Source of the DNA: Holothuria scabra
Lineage: Eukaryota; Echinodermata; Holothuroidea; Aspidochirotida; Holothuriidae
Reading direction: 5' to 3'
Length of the DNA: 64,000 nucleotides
Assembly (NCBI GenBank): GCA_037179385.1
Contig: CM074180.1
Span: forward strand, 32,717,455-32,781,454
Positions within the stretch are counted from its first letter, which is position 1; each line of letters begins with the position of its first letter. The translations under genes were made by a program, and so were the position numbers. Shown piece by piece: positions 13,801 through 26,321 of this stretch. A model generated the notes under the pieces. That model ran no database searches, was not told where the DNA came from, and saw only the letters and a program-made list of their open reading frames with translations.

Positions 13801-16800
13801 AGAACAGACTCTTTTGAAATGATTTTTTGAGTGCAGTTTGAATTATTTTTGTACAGTATACTGCTGAAGCAGATATGGTAAGGGAAAGTGGTGACATAAA
13901 TGGATGTCACTTCAGTACCCTGCAATATACAATCACAGCCCACAGATAATGTGGACATTGCAACTTTTGTTTTAAATGCTGTTTCCTCCAGTAGTAAATT
14001 TTTTCTTGCCTTCTGAACATCATTAAGACACCTCCAAGCACCAAGTTTGATGGGCTTTGCATAGCCATGGTAACAGCACAATAAAAAGCTTAAGTGGGTT
14101 CAGTAAACATTGGTATGATACTTGTATACCCTGTAGAAGTACAGCAACTGTTTGAGATGAAAGAGTTGGCTTGGTTTTAGGCTGATAGTTGGCCTTTCAT
14201 TTCCTTTATCACCTCAAGAAAAGCTGTCACAAATTTTCGCTGCTTTATTCCCATCGTACAAATGTCGCATTTGACAATAAGTGGAACAAAGGTGTTATGA
14301 TCCGTTTGACCTCAAAAGAGCTCGTTTAATATTTGTAATGTCACACTTTTCTAAAGACACTGTTCTAGGAAGCAAGCAGTGTAAGTAAGTACTTTTTGTC
14401 ATGACAGTGGTAGCAAAAGTAAACCGGTTGCAATGCATTTCATTTGTTTTGGTTAAAACCAGACCTGCTATTAGTACAATTTTGTCTAACTCAGTACAGT
14501 AAATTGTTGAAAAGATAACGACACTGTTTTCATCCCATATGAAATACAGACTTGAAATGAGTCTACCATGTCTTAAGCCCACGTGTCCGAATAAGCAGCA
14601 CAAATAATGTACTATACAATGCAAGACCTTTTCAGCATATTCAGAACTTGGTGTAGGTTACAAGCATGATTTCCTGTACATTGTGAGTGATGTTAAGACA
14701 CTTCGAGCTGCAGTACCTTAATTGTGTTCTTGACTGTAAACAAAAGGTAGTACAACATGTATATACACTAGAGTATGAGCAACGCGTTTTGCTTGTCCGA
14801 ATCATGGTCACCATGCTGTAAGCCCACGTCTCATCCTACATATATAGCCATTTGAGTGCTAGCAAATGTACGTAGGCACTCAGTGCATGCAGTAATGTGC
14901 CAGACTGCATATCATTTCTTGACAGTAAAATAACCTTGCAGTTTTGATGTTGCTATTCAAAAACAACTGCAAGAGCTAAAACTTTAGGACAACAAACACT
15001 GTTAAGTCATTTATCTGCCCATCATAGCATTTAGGCCGATGATTATGAGTTACTTCAAGTTGAAATTCGACCAAGTGCTGTTGCTGAGCATGTTGCTACA
15101 CAGTGTATGTGTAACAATTGGCATGATAGGCTTGCCTGATGTTAGTATCATGACTTCCTTATATTCAGACACCCCTATGTTCGGACAATCTCTGTATGCA
15201 TCTACAACTGAGTTGTCAGAACATAGAAATGTGGGAACAGTGCCTGTGTTGGAGGGTAATGGATTTTTCAGCATATAGGGGTGTAACCGTCAGTATAGGC
15301 CTAGCCTACTATGGCTGATGTACAGTCGCCTATATTTTCACTACTATACATGTTCATGTAGTGAATGTGAAATGTGACAAGCAATGGGTTCCTCTTAGAC
15401 TTTTTTGGCAGTTAATGATTTATTGTAAAGACTATGACTCTAAGGGTGAAAATGTAACTTGATGAGTGTCATCATCGTGTAGGTCGTCTTGATCTTGGGT
15501 CACCTTCATTCTTTGAGCTTTCACACACAATTTTTGATCCCCCCACTCGAGATCTGATCTTTTCCTGTGAGAGATCAAAATTTTGGGATCTGATTCTTAG
15601 TGCAAGAGCCTTAACACTTCAAAATTGGTCATAAGGCATGAACAAGATCAGGATGTAATCCCCTGCTGGAGATCTAGTGTGAAACACTCAATTTATGTTG
15701 TCACACTTTCTGGATAACAGGCGAGCATTACATCGCAACTAACTCTGTTATGACTGTTGAGAACAAGTGAGTTTCAATTAAATATAATCAAACATGTCAA
15801 AGCTGTCTTGTTGCTCCTGGGTGCATTCACACTAAATACAGAAATGATCGCCTGCTCATTGTCAGATCCACAGACCGCTCAAGATCAAATTTGTATTGTA
15901 AACACAGATTCAGGCTTGGGGCGATTATATCTCAATGTAATCGATTACGATTGCGATAACTTCATATTTTACGATTGAGATTATGATTACGATTACAGCT
16001 AAAATTGAAAGTTACTGATAATGATTGCGATTACATTGCAATGTAATCATGATTGCAATCGTGATTACATTTTCTTTCCACATAAACAATGTGGTACTTA
16101 GGCAAAACAACCCAGTGCCCACAACGGGAAAAAAGGCCATGGACATTGCTCTAGATAAGCCTGGACAGAACCAATTCCTCCCAAAGTAGAGATTACTGAA
16201 CCCATGCACTTCTCACTCATTTTAAGCTGGAACATCCAAGAAAGAGGGACAATTAAATTTTGTTATTCCAACAGAAGAACCAAGCACTGAAAAAATTGTT
16301 TAGTAACTTGACTTCTTTGTTTAATTCAACTTCAGTGTAATCAGAAATGAAACCACGATTGCGATTACTTTGCCATTGTAATTGATTAAGATTGCAATTA
16401 CTTTGCGATTTTCACGAAAGTAATGGATTGAGATTACAACTACTTCAAAATGTGTAACTGATTGCAATTGATTACGATTACCCCAAGCTTGCACAGATTA
16501 GGTCCAGATCTGATTGCCCAATTTGGTCCTGGTAAGAGGGGAAGGTAAAAAAGAAGGTAAAAAAAAAAGATCCAATGCAGAGGATCAATATTTTTGATGT
16601 TAACACTCTAGGATCAACAGTGACCCAAGATCAAAGACAATTTAATGTGATTTATTTTGAGGTCACTTTCACTGAAGATCTCACTTATGCATGGATGCTA
16701 TAGAGTATGGGGCAAGTGCAAAAATATGCACCATGATCAAACGTTTCATATTTATACTGTAATTCAATCTCCCATCAGATAAAGTGGAGCAACCAGATCC

Positions 16801-19800
16801 AGATGGAGTGTAAGTACACCTCAAGAATCTAAAATAGGATTTGAGCAGGTTGGCTCCATAGTTCTTCATTCGCACATTTATTGTCTTTATCAATTTTGGT
16901 GTGGTGCAAAGCACAAAGTGATTGAACCTATATTTGCCAGGCTAGTGCCATATGATGTGCATCAATGTGAGATTATCCTTGTGGAAATTGAATCAATTCT
17001 ACTGCCAGTGTGACCTTTTTTTGTAATTGTCAGGTAGGAATAGTTTTAAGTTAACTGTTTCAAACTCCTCAAGAAAGGTTCTCATATAGTATGAATTTTT
17101 TATTTGAATCTCTTAGAGGAATGTATGTGGTTACATGTACCATGCTGGCTTCTAAGTTTTTGTCTAAGGACATAAAGACCTGCCATTCTGTGTGAATTAT
17201 GTATGAAACAGCCTTAATTGATCCAGCTTTCAGTGAATCATAATCTGGTTTGATTTATGGAGTACCCTCTGAGTCACATCCATTCAGAACAAAAATCTCA
17301 ATCAATATTGTGGGGTCTGGAGTTGATCCTTGTACCCAAACACTGTGGAGGGTCCAAGAAGTTGCTCCCTTTCATGTCAAATTTTGTAGTGTCAAAGAAG
17401 TCAGGGTACTTTGATAGGCCAATAGTGATGTGAAGTTTGTATCTTCAAGTTTGCATTGAGTTTGTTCACACTGTGTTAAAAGAGGGTCCTTGTCATACTG
17501 TGGGTACATACTTGAGTGAGCAAAAGATGTGTACTGTAGCATTGGTTGTCCACTTGAAATATGACTGCCAAAGTGTACTTTTTTGTAAGTCTGTTAGACA
17601 TTGTTCTTGACAGTCTCGCTATAAAACCCTGTTATGATGAAAACAATTCATAAGCTAAACTGGGTTCCTACTCTACAGTACCTCAACAAGGCTGTGGGTC
17701 CAATGCATACAAGACCACTAGTGTAACACCTTCACACACCAGTTAGAAAGCATGTGTGAAAAAGTAAATCTAGGGGCTGGTTCTCAGGAAATTTGGGCAT
17801 CTGGAGGAAAATTTGGTCAACTGGAAAAAATTTTAAATATCTTTTTTTTGTGCATGGAAGTATATATGGGAATTGTTTTCCTTTCCTGGAGAATAATGTT
17901 ATTCCCTTCTTGGAATATAAAAATTTTAAACATATTTATAAATACATATTTAAAAGACCTCAAGCTAAAAATGTGGAGCCATCCCACTGCCCCTATCAAT
18001 CCCCCCCCCTTCAAAAAAGGGGGGAATATGATGCTGACTATATAGGACAAGGGGAGTCACATATATGTTCTTTTTTTTGTTAAGTTCTTTATTATTTTTC
18101 AACCAAATACATTTTGCCAATGTGTATATTTCAGTATCCCAGATGATCTTTAAATGTATAATCAGCACAAAAGTATTTCTGGATATATTTCAGGTCTTTG
18201 AACCAGACCATCATCAACAGAACACTTGTATTAGATGTATTACTATCACTGGCATAATATGAGTGAGGCAGATGTAGCACCCTGCACACATTTTGGGAAG
18301 GAGAATGAACTGTAGGCCTAGAGTGGCAAAAAGTTTTTTAGGCCACAAAGATAGTGTTGCTGCACTACATTAACTACTTCTTAGGATTAAAACCTTTATG
18401 TTTTGTAAAATGTAAATTCAGTGTGCTTTGCTAAACATTAAAGGCAGATCTATTATCCCAGACAGCTCCAGTAATTCTCCTACCCTACTTACTGAAGCTC
18501 TCCTACAACTGTCTAAAGCTTTTGCTGATCCAAACACTACCTGTTCTCACTTCAGGGTGAGTATGCAAGACCCGATGTGCAAACAGAATACTTCTAGTAC
18601 AGTATAAACTGAACATTTATTAGAGCTACAGTACTTTGCATGGTTTGAATTTGCTGTCAATCAAGCAGCTCTTCCAATTGAGAACCTTCTACAGACCACT
18701 ACAAACATTGTAGTTTTGGGCAAGAATTGATTTCCTTTACAAGTTTTAGTCCAAGCTGTTGCCAGGATATTTTTCTCAAACTTATCATCTGAAATAAGGA
18801 TGAATCAAGTTCTCAAAAAGTTAGTAAATTCAATTAATTGTGGTACATATAAAACAAGTATCATTCATCTGCATCAATGATGCCAAAAAAATTTGCATTG
18901 TCTGGTATACAGCACAGGCCATAGTCTTGTATGTTGTATTCAATTAACATGAAGTTCTATACCTTGGTAACTTAAGTACAGTACCATAGGAATGCACAGT
19001 TTGCCCTTTTTGGTTCCTTGCGGTAGCAAAGGAACCTATGTAGTCAGGTTGGCGTGTGTGTGTGTGTATGTGTGCGTATGTTTTTGGTGTAAAACGGGGA
19101 CATGAGCCTTTTTTTCTCCGGGCAAGTGTGGATACACCTGCAAGTGGGGATATCGCAACTTGCCAAATGCAAAATTAACCATGAAATTGAATTTCTCACG
19201 TTTCAAGGATGTGCCTCAGTAAGTTTGAAGCATTTTGGAGTTTTCCCCAATTTCCATGTGATGGGCCTAACATTGGGTGTGAAATCATTGGCTGGTGCAT
19301 GGGTGTGTGTGTATCTGTCTTGTACCAGTAAATCGAGGACATGAGCGTTTTCTCCCCTAGTGAAGTGTCGATACACCCAAAGTGGGGATATCCCCATTTT
19401 CATGGTTAAAAAAATGTGTCCCCGATTGATGGTCAAAACATGTATGCGTGTGCGTGTGTGTGTGTGTGTGTGACACTTGCTTCGGTACGCTCTAACTCAA
19501 CAAGGGAAGGTTGGATGGAACTTGGATTTGGTACATAGATTCGTCATAGGGAGAAGGTGTGCCCTATCGTTTTTGGTGGAGGTCAAAGGTCATTTGGGGT
19601 CACCAGAGGTCAAAAACTAAAAACCTTCTCAACAGGATATTTCTAGTTAGGAAACTTGGATAGATGTCATACTTGGTGTGTGGATGTGTTATGGTGTAAG
19701 GATGAAATTGGATATGTTCGGTGAAGGTCAAGGGGTCATCTGAGGTCACCAGGGGTCAAACACTGAAAAACGTATTAACACAGTATTTTAAGGTAGAAGG

Positions 19801-22800
19801 ACAGATTTCAAATCAATCTGTGTTTGGTTAAGGTCAAAGGTCATCAAGGTCACTGGAGGTCAACTGCTAGAAATGTTATTTAGAAAATCTTGTAAGCTAG
19901 ATAAAGATAGTTTCAATAGATTTTCTTTCTCACCTGGTTTTGCATGCTTACGCACTCAAACACCTTAGAAATTTGTCCTTTTTGTTCGTTCAGTAATGAT
20001 TCCTTTGGGTTGTACACATATTTTGGATCATTCAAAGTTTTAAGAGGGCAATAACTGAAATCTGTAGATTTCACTGAGCACAGGTCACTCTGCATTAAAC
20101 TGGTCTCTCTGCCAGTGGAAGCAATGCATGGATTCTACAATATGTCTCTTTAATACTGCTGTGCTCTGTGGGGTAACCTTATCCTCATTCTATTATCACA
20201 CTTCATTAATCACTCGCTTTCTGCTTGACTGCTGAATAAAGCCTGTTTTCTGTGTAGAGGTGCAAACAGGACAAGTGGTAGATTGTTTTAAAGTAACAGC
20301 AAGTTTTATTTGAGAGCAGGTAAAAATAACTTGTGAGAGAAATACAAGGGGTGTTTTTCATTCTCTGACCACATTGTGTATCGTTTATTGGTGATAATAT
20401 CAAATTTGATTACAAGCATAAATACATATGGAAATGAGGTAGTGTTTATGAAGGATCACCAAGCATTACAAAAGTTGAATGTTAGTAAGGCCACAGATAT
20501 TTAATCTTTGATTTCATGTAAAATTAGTACTAAAATACCCCTTGTGAAAGTGTTACAAACACTGAGTATGAACTTTTGCTTAGCTCTATTTCACAGACTG
20601 GCTGTACAGTTCTCATAATATCTAGCAAGGAACCACAGTGCCCATTGGGCTCTTGTTTCATTATTGCTCAGGTCGAGATTTCTCAGATTTATGTAAGTAG
20701 TAAAAAGACTGACGAGAAAAGTACAAAGTGTTAAGAAAAAAAAAAACATTGGTATTGACTAAATTGAGATTTAAAAATCTAGACATGGGACCCAGTTCAT
20801 CTTCGAATTAGTACCACTTGTAGCAGGAGTAATTCCATGTTACTGTATAACAGGTTGAGAACTGATCCATGGATGTTAAGTGTGTTCAGATTTATTTTGG
20901 GCAAGCAAGGTTGTTACTGCTTTTCCAGTATATAGTGTTTAATGGAGAGTAAAAGAAAAACTTCAGTTCTATAGATAACAAAGTAATTGTCCTCCCATTT
21001 CAATGTTTAGAGGATGGAATAAGTCAAATGTCTTTTAGAGTTAGTCCTATGCATCCCTCATAAGAGGATTACATAGCCAGTCTTAAGTAAGCCATGTTTT
21101 CTTTTATTTTTTTGACAGAACTGTCCTGAAAAGATGTAAAAGGTTATAAAAAAGACTTTTCACCATTGAAAAGTTCTTAATTGTTTATGAAGGGAAGTGC
21201 TTAAATTCACAAGGGAACCCATGAAGCCAGAGAGCATTACAGGCCTAACCATATGTGTAATTCTGTTCCTTGCAGCAGTCAGGACTTTGGAGTTTTTGGT
21301 TTCGATGATAAGAGAAACCAATGCAATCATGATGGCGTACGTGTGTATGTACGTATGTATGTGTGTGTGTGTGTGTGTATGTGTGTGTGTGACACTTTGC
21401 TTGTTAACACGATATCTCACGATAGGAATGTCTGATAGTTTTCAAACTTGGTACATAGATGCGCCATGTTGAGAGGAAGAACCCTATCGTTTTTGGTGGA
21501 GGTCAAAGGTCACCTGGGGTCACCAGGCGTCAAAGTCTGAAAACCTTGTTAAACACAATATCACAAGATAGGAAGCTTGGATAGATTTCATATGTGGAAT
21601 GTGGATGCCTTATAGTCAGTAAATGGTCCCTATTGTTTTTGGGGTAGGTCAAAGGTCATCGGGGGTCACCAGGGGCCAAAGTCTGAAAATCTTGTTAACA
21701 CGATATCTCAAGGTAGAAAGCTTGAATAGATTTCATATTTGGAATGTGGATGCCTTATAGTCAGTAGATGGTCCCTTTTGTTTTTGGGGTAGGTCAAAGG
21801 TCATCGGGGGTCACCAGGGGTCAAAGTCTGAAAACCTTGTCAACACAATATCTCAAGAAAGGAAGCTTGGATGGATGTCATATTTGGTATGTGGATGCTT
21901 TATAGTCAGTAGATGGCCCCTTTTGTTTTTGGGGTAGGTCTAAGGTCATCTGGGGTCACCAGGGGTCAACGTCTGAAAATCTCGTTAACACAATATCTCA
22001 TGGTAGAAAGCTTGAATACATTTCATATGTAGTATGTGGATGTGTTATTGTCAGGAGATGGTCCCTATTGTTTTTGGTGGAGGTCAAAGGTCATCTGGGG
22101 TCACCAGGGGTCTAAGTATGAAAACCTTTTCAACATGATATCTCAAGGTAAGAAACTTGGATAGATTTCATATGTGGTATGTGGATGCGTTATAGTCAGT
22201 AAATGATCCCGTTTGTTTTTGGCGGAGGTCAAAGGTCATCTGGGGTCACCAGGGGTCAAAGTCTGAAAACCTTGTTTATGTGATATCTCAAGTTAAGTAG
22301 CTTTGATAGATTTCATTTTTGGTATGTGGATGCGTTATGTATGGTCAGGAAATGGTATGTAATGTTTTTGATGGAGGTCAAAGGTCATCTGGGGTCACTG
22401 CTGGTCTAAGTCTGAAAATCCTGCTTATGCTATATCTCAAGATAGGAAACTTGGATAGATTTCATATTTAGGTATGTGGATGCATTGTGGTCAGAAGATG
22501 GTCCCCATAGTTTTTGGCAGAGATGAAAGGTCATCTGGGATCCCCAGGGGTCAAAGCCTGGAAACCTTTTTAAATGTGATCTCTCAAGATAGCTGTTTGT
22601 CCATTTGTCTGTCTTTTGTTTGTCATTCTAGCTCTGTATGGCTTTTATGGAGGTCAAAAGGTCATCTGGAATGACAAAATTATTTTTTGAACATGCTAGT
22701 ATAACATTTGAATGAGAAGATAATGGCGCATGATGGCACTCTTTGAAACGGAACATTTATGTATCATCGAAACCTCAATGCATTTTTGCATTCTGGTTGT

Positions 22801-25800
22801 AATATGCCAGTTTGGGTCATATCCATGAAAGACAAACTTGGAGGAATGAGAAGCTAACCACATTAGGTTATCTGCTGGATAATAATGGTTACATTTTTCC
22901 TTCATAACATCCCAGGTTTTTATTTGACTTATTTTGAAAACTAATTATAAAATGCTTGTCCTGAACCCTGCATTCTTAATTACAGAAGTGACCTGCTGGG
23001 AATATACAAACACATTCTATCTTTGTTGACATTGAAACTTGTATTCTATAGAAATTGGTCATATTTCAGTTTTTATGCCAGTTACGCAAGTCCTAAACAT
23101 CCAGTTACACAGTTTGTGTTGTTGACACAGCTAAACCATATTTGTCCAGACATAACAACTTTGACTGAACAGCAAATTGCAGAATTTGATTGATCATGTA
23201 AGTATATTGTTAAAACCCCAAAAATCAATAGATTTAGAATGTTAGCATCCTTACTGTGATTTTGGTTTGGTATGTGGAAGAAAACGGCAGAATTAATTCT
23301 GCTTTTTACACTGGTTTCCAATGTTGCTTTGGAGTTCAAAAAATGTTATTTACAATGAAAGCTGATTGGTCTGCGGAATGTAAGTGTTAGGCCTGTTTGA
23401 TCGTTTTTGGTTCTTTAAGCATTGTCAATAATACAATGAAGTTTTCCTTTTAATTGCAACTGTCTTTTGATGAATATAGTAGGCCTACTGCATCTTAAAC
23501 AAAATACAATCTGCATCACAATATGCTTCCCACCCCTTTAATTAATAGAGGCCATACCAGAAATGATCTGTCAACAAAGGTAGAAGCATGCACAAGGTAA
23601 TATTTCCATGCATTGAGCATGTTGAACCATACATAAATTTGCATGATAACCTATCTGTCAGTTCCTTACAGCTTGCTGGGAATTTTGGGTCAAATTCAAA
23701 AGTGGGATTGACAGAAATTACAGTTGCTACTGTTTGCAGCTGAGTTTCTCTCTGGGAGGTGAGATGGGATTGATATCTATTTTTTCATCACCTAACCACC
23801 AGTCTAACTCTCTTTGAAATATGAATAAAAAAATAACAAAGAGCTATTTTACACATCATAAAGAGTGCCCAGTGTAGTTTCAGGATCAATGGACATCTTT
23901 GTGATGTAATGTAGCATCCTTACTGTTATTTTGGTATGGTAGGTTTGCAGAGTATGGAAGAAAAGCGCAGAATTAATTCTGCTGGTTACACTGGTTTCCA
24001 ATGTCGCTCTTTGTTTTTTTTTCTGTAAGTAGGGATTTGCAGGTAAAAACATTATTAAATTTAGGAAAAATGTAGCCTGATACAGCTATTTAAACTAATG
24101 CTAGTCTAACAGTAGCAATACCAGTAGCATGTTTAAAAGGAGGGGAGGGGAGGCCAGGGAGAGAGGCACAGCCCCCCCTCCCCCTACCTCTGAAGTCAGT
24201 TGGGGGAAAATCACTCAGTTTAGGGATTTACAGGTTCAAGGAAGAGGAAAAGTTTGACGAGACACACTGAGTATCCAAACTTTGACCACACACCAGCCCC
24301 TGTGGGGGCAGTAAAATGTTTGAGTGCTATCGAATGCAAAGTGAATTTAATCAACTAATGCATGGGAACTATTCTAAATACACAATTTGTGGAAGCATTT
24401 GCTGATGTGTAGTGATTGTTCTGAGCTTGTGCAGAATGTGGAAAGAAAGCAAGTAACTCGTTAGTGTGGAAGGTACTGAATCTGCGAAACTTGAACGTTA
24501 AATGGCAATTTCCAAAATTCCTAAATTTCTAGGGGAATTTGTGACTGAAATGGAGCAAAACGATAATTAATTGAACATTCTCTGTTTATATTGTAATTTT
24601 TAATGACATAGGGCATTTATCAGATGGTTTTTCAGTTACATTTTAGTATTGTCATTCAAATGCTATAATTTTAAGAAAAGATTTTAACCTAGTAGTTGAG
24701 TACCCATCCCCACAATACTTCTTTACCTTATTGTTGGTGGTACCGCACAGGTACCGGCAGGTAGCAATACTTACAGAAATACCGGTATACCGTGAAACCC
24801 TAGGGCTGAGGGGGAATCCCCCTGCCTGGATATGCACCTGTGACCTGACAGCATTCAGTGAGATGTCTGGTACTGGTTGTTTGTAACTATGTTCACACTG
24901 ATGGTTAACCAATCACAAATATTTTTTCTTTTTCTTGAGACATCTTGCAGCCCATGAAAAATTACTGGTGAACCATGCATAGCCTGTGGGCCTTACGTTG
25001 CCCACCCCTGGTTTGCAGATAAGGCCCATATATTGTTAGTTGGGTTACTACTTTTCCATGCTTTTTAGTTGCGGTGCCTGCCTTGCAGGCAGCACCGCAA
25101 CTAATGCAGTTACTCTCGCGATGTCAATTTCTGACTTTTCCGGCACTTTATTTCTATCTTCTTGTAGATGCTTTGTGGTATCGAAATACGGTTTAGTGCA
25201 ATTTGTAGGGATGGTACTTCTCTTTCGTGTTTTTAAGTTTTGGTGGAATTATGACTTTCGTGAGAGTGTAAAATTGGGGTTTTTTTCATGTAAAATTTGG
25301 AAACGTGTTCTATTTTTAGTAACAATCTTGCGGAAAAACCAGGTCCGTATGGACTCTGGGGAAAAGGTTGTTTGTTAATTTAACACAGCGCCATCATTTT
25401 GGTTGTTTTTTTTTTAACTCATTACAGATTGGTGTTAAGTGAATTTTGAGTATTTATATGAGGATTTCTTTGTAGGGATTTATTCTTTTCAAGTAGCATG
25501 GTCGGGGTTGCGGTGAAGTAAAAAGTTTGATAGTTTAGAGGAGCTTTGTTCACTGTTTTTGTGACTCTAAAGGGCTGTGTGAATTCCTCTCACTAACGAC
25601 AATATTCACAAAGTAAGTTTCTGTTGGAGGAAAACATTGTTACTGGTAGGTAAATATTATTTGTATGAGTTGGCGAGTATTAATATTTGTGTTATATCAA
25701 GGTGTCTGGTTATGGTAAATTTGTTATTTTAAAGTTTAAAATTATGTGGAGAATATTACAATGCCTAAGAAGGGCCGTTCAGAGATTTTTAATTTAGAAA

Positions 25801-26281
25801 GGAAAGGTTGGCAACAAAGAAAAAGAAAGTATGGGGGTGAATTTCAAGATAAAAGTTACAAAGAGGAGAAAAATGATGATATCAGAGTTGGGAACAAACC
25901 CCCCAAAAAGTTCTAGTGAATATGAAAAAAGTCAGGGGTGTGATGATGGGGAAAGAAGGGAACATGACGATCGTGAGGTATTATTTATACGTTCCAAAAG
26001 ATCTACATGTACATTTAATTTTTTCGTTGTTCATAGCTGTTGGAGAGAAAAAACGTTTAGGAAGCTTGTGCTGATAGATTCAAACATGGTTTTGTGAAAA
26101 CTGGGGAGTTTGATTTGCCGTCTAATTAATTGAAGACAAGTCATTGTAAGTTCATTGTGTAGGAGTGAGTTGCCGGTACCAATATAGACTAAGGAAGAAT
26201 ATGTTACTTCTACTGGAATGGATAGGGATGGTGTATGGTCTACAGAGATTGAAATATTTGCAGCTGCAAGACACTTGGAAA

Positions 26282-26321
<40 letters not shown>

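Noticed and set aside
25040..25378. 112-codon ORF at the start of the 6.1-kb element
   Set aside because: It runs through the 5' hairpin and has no protein signature.
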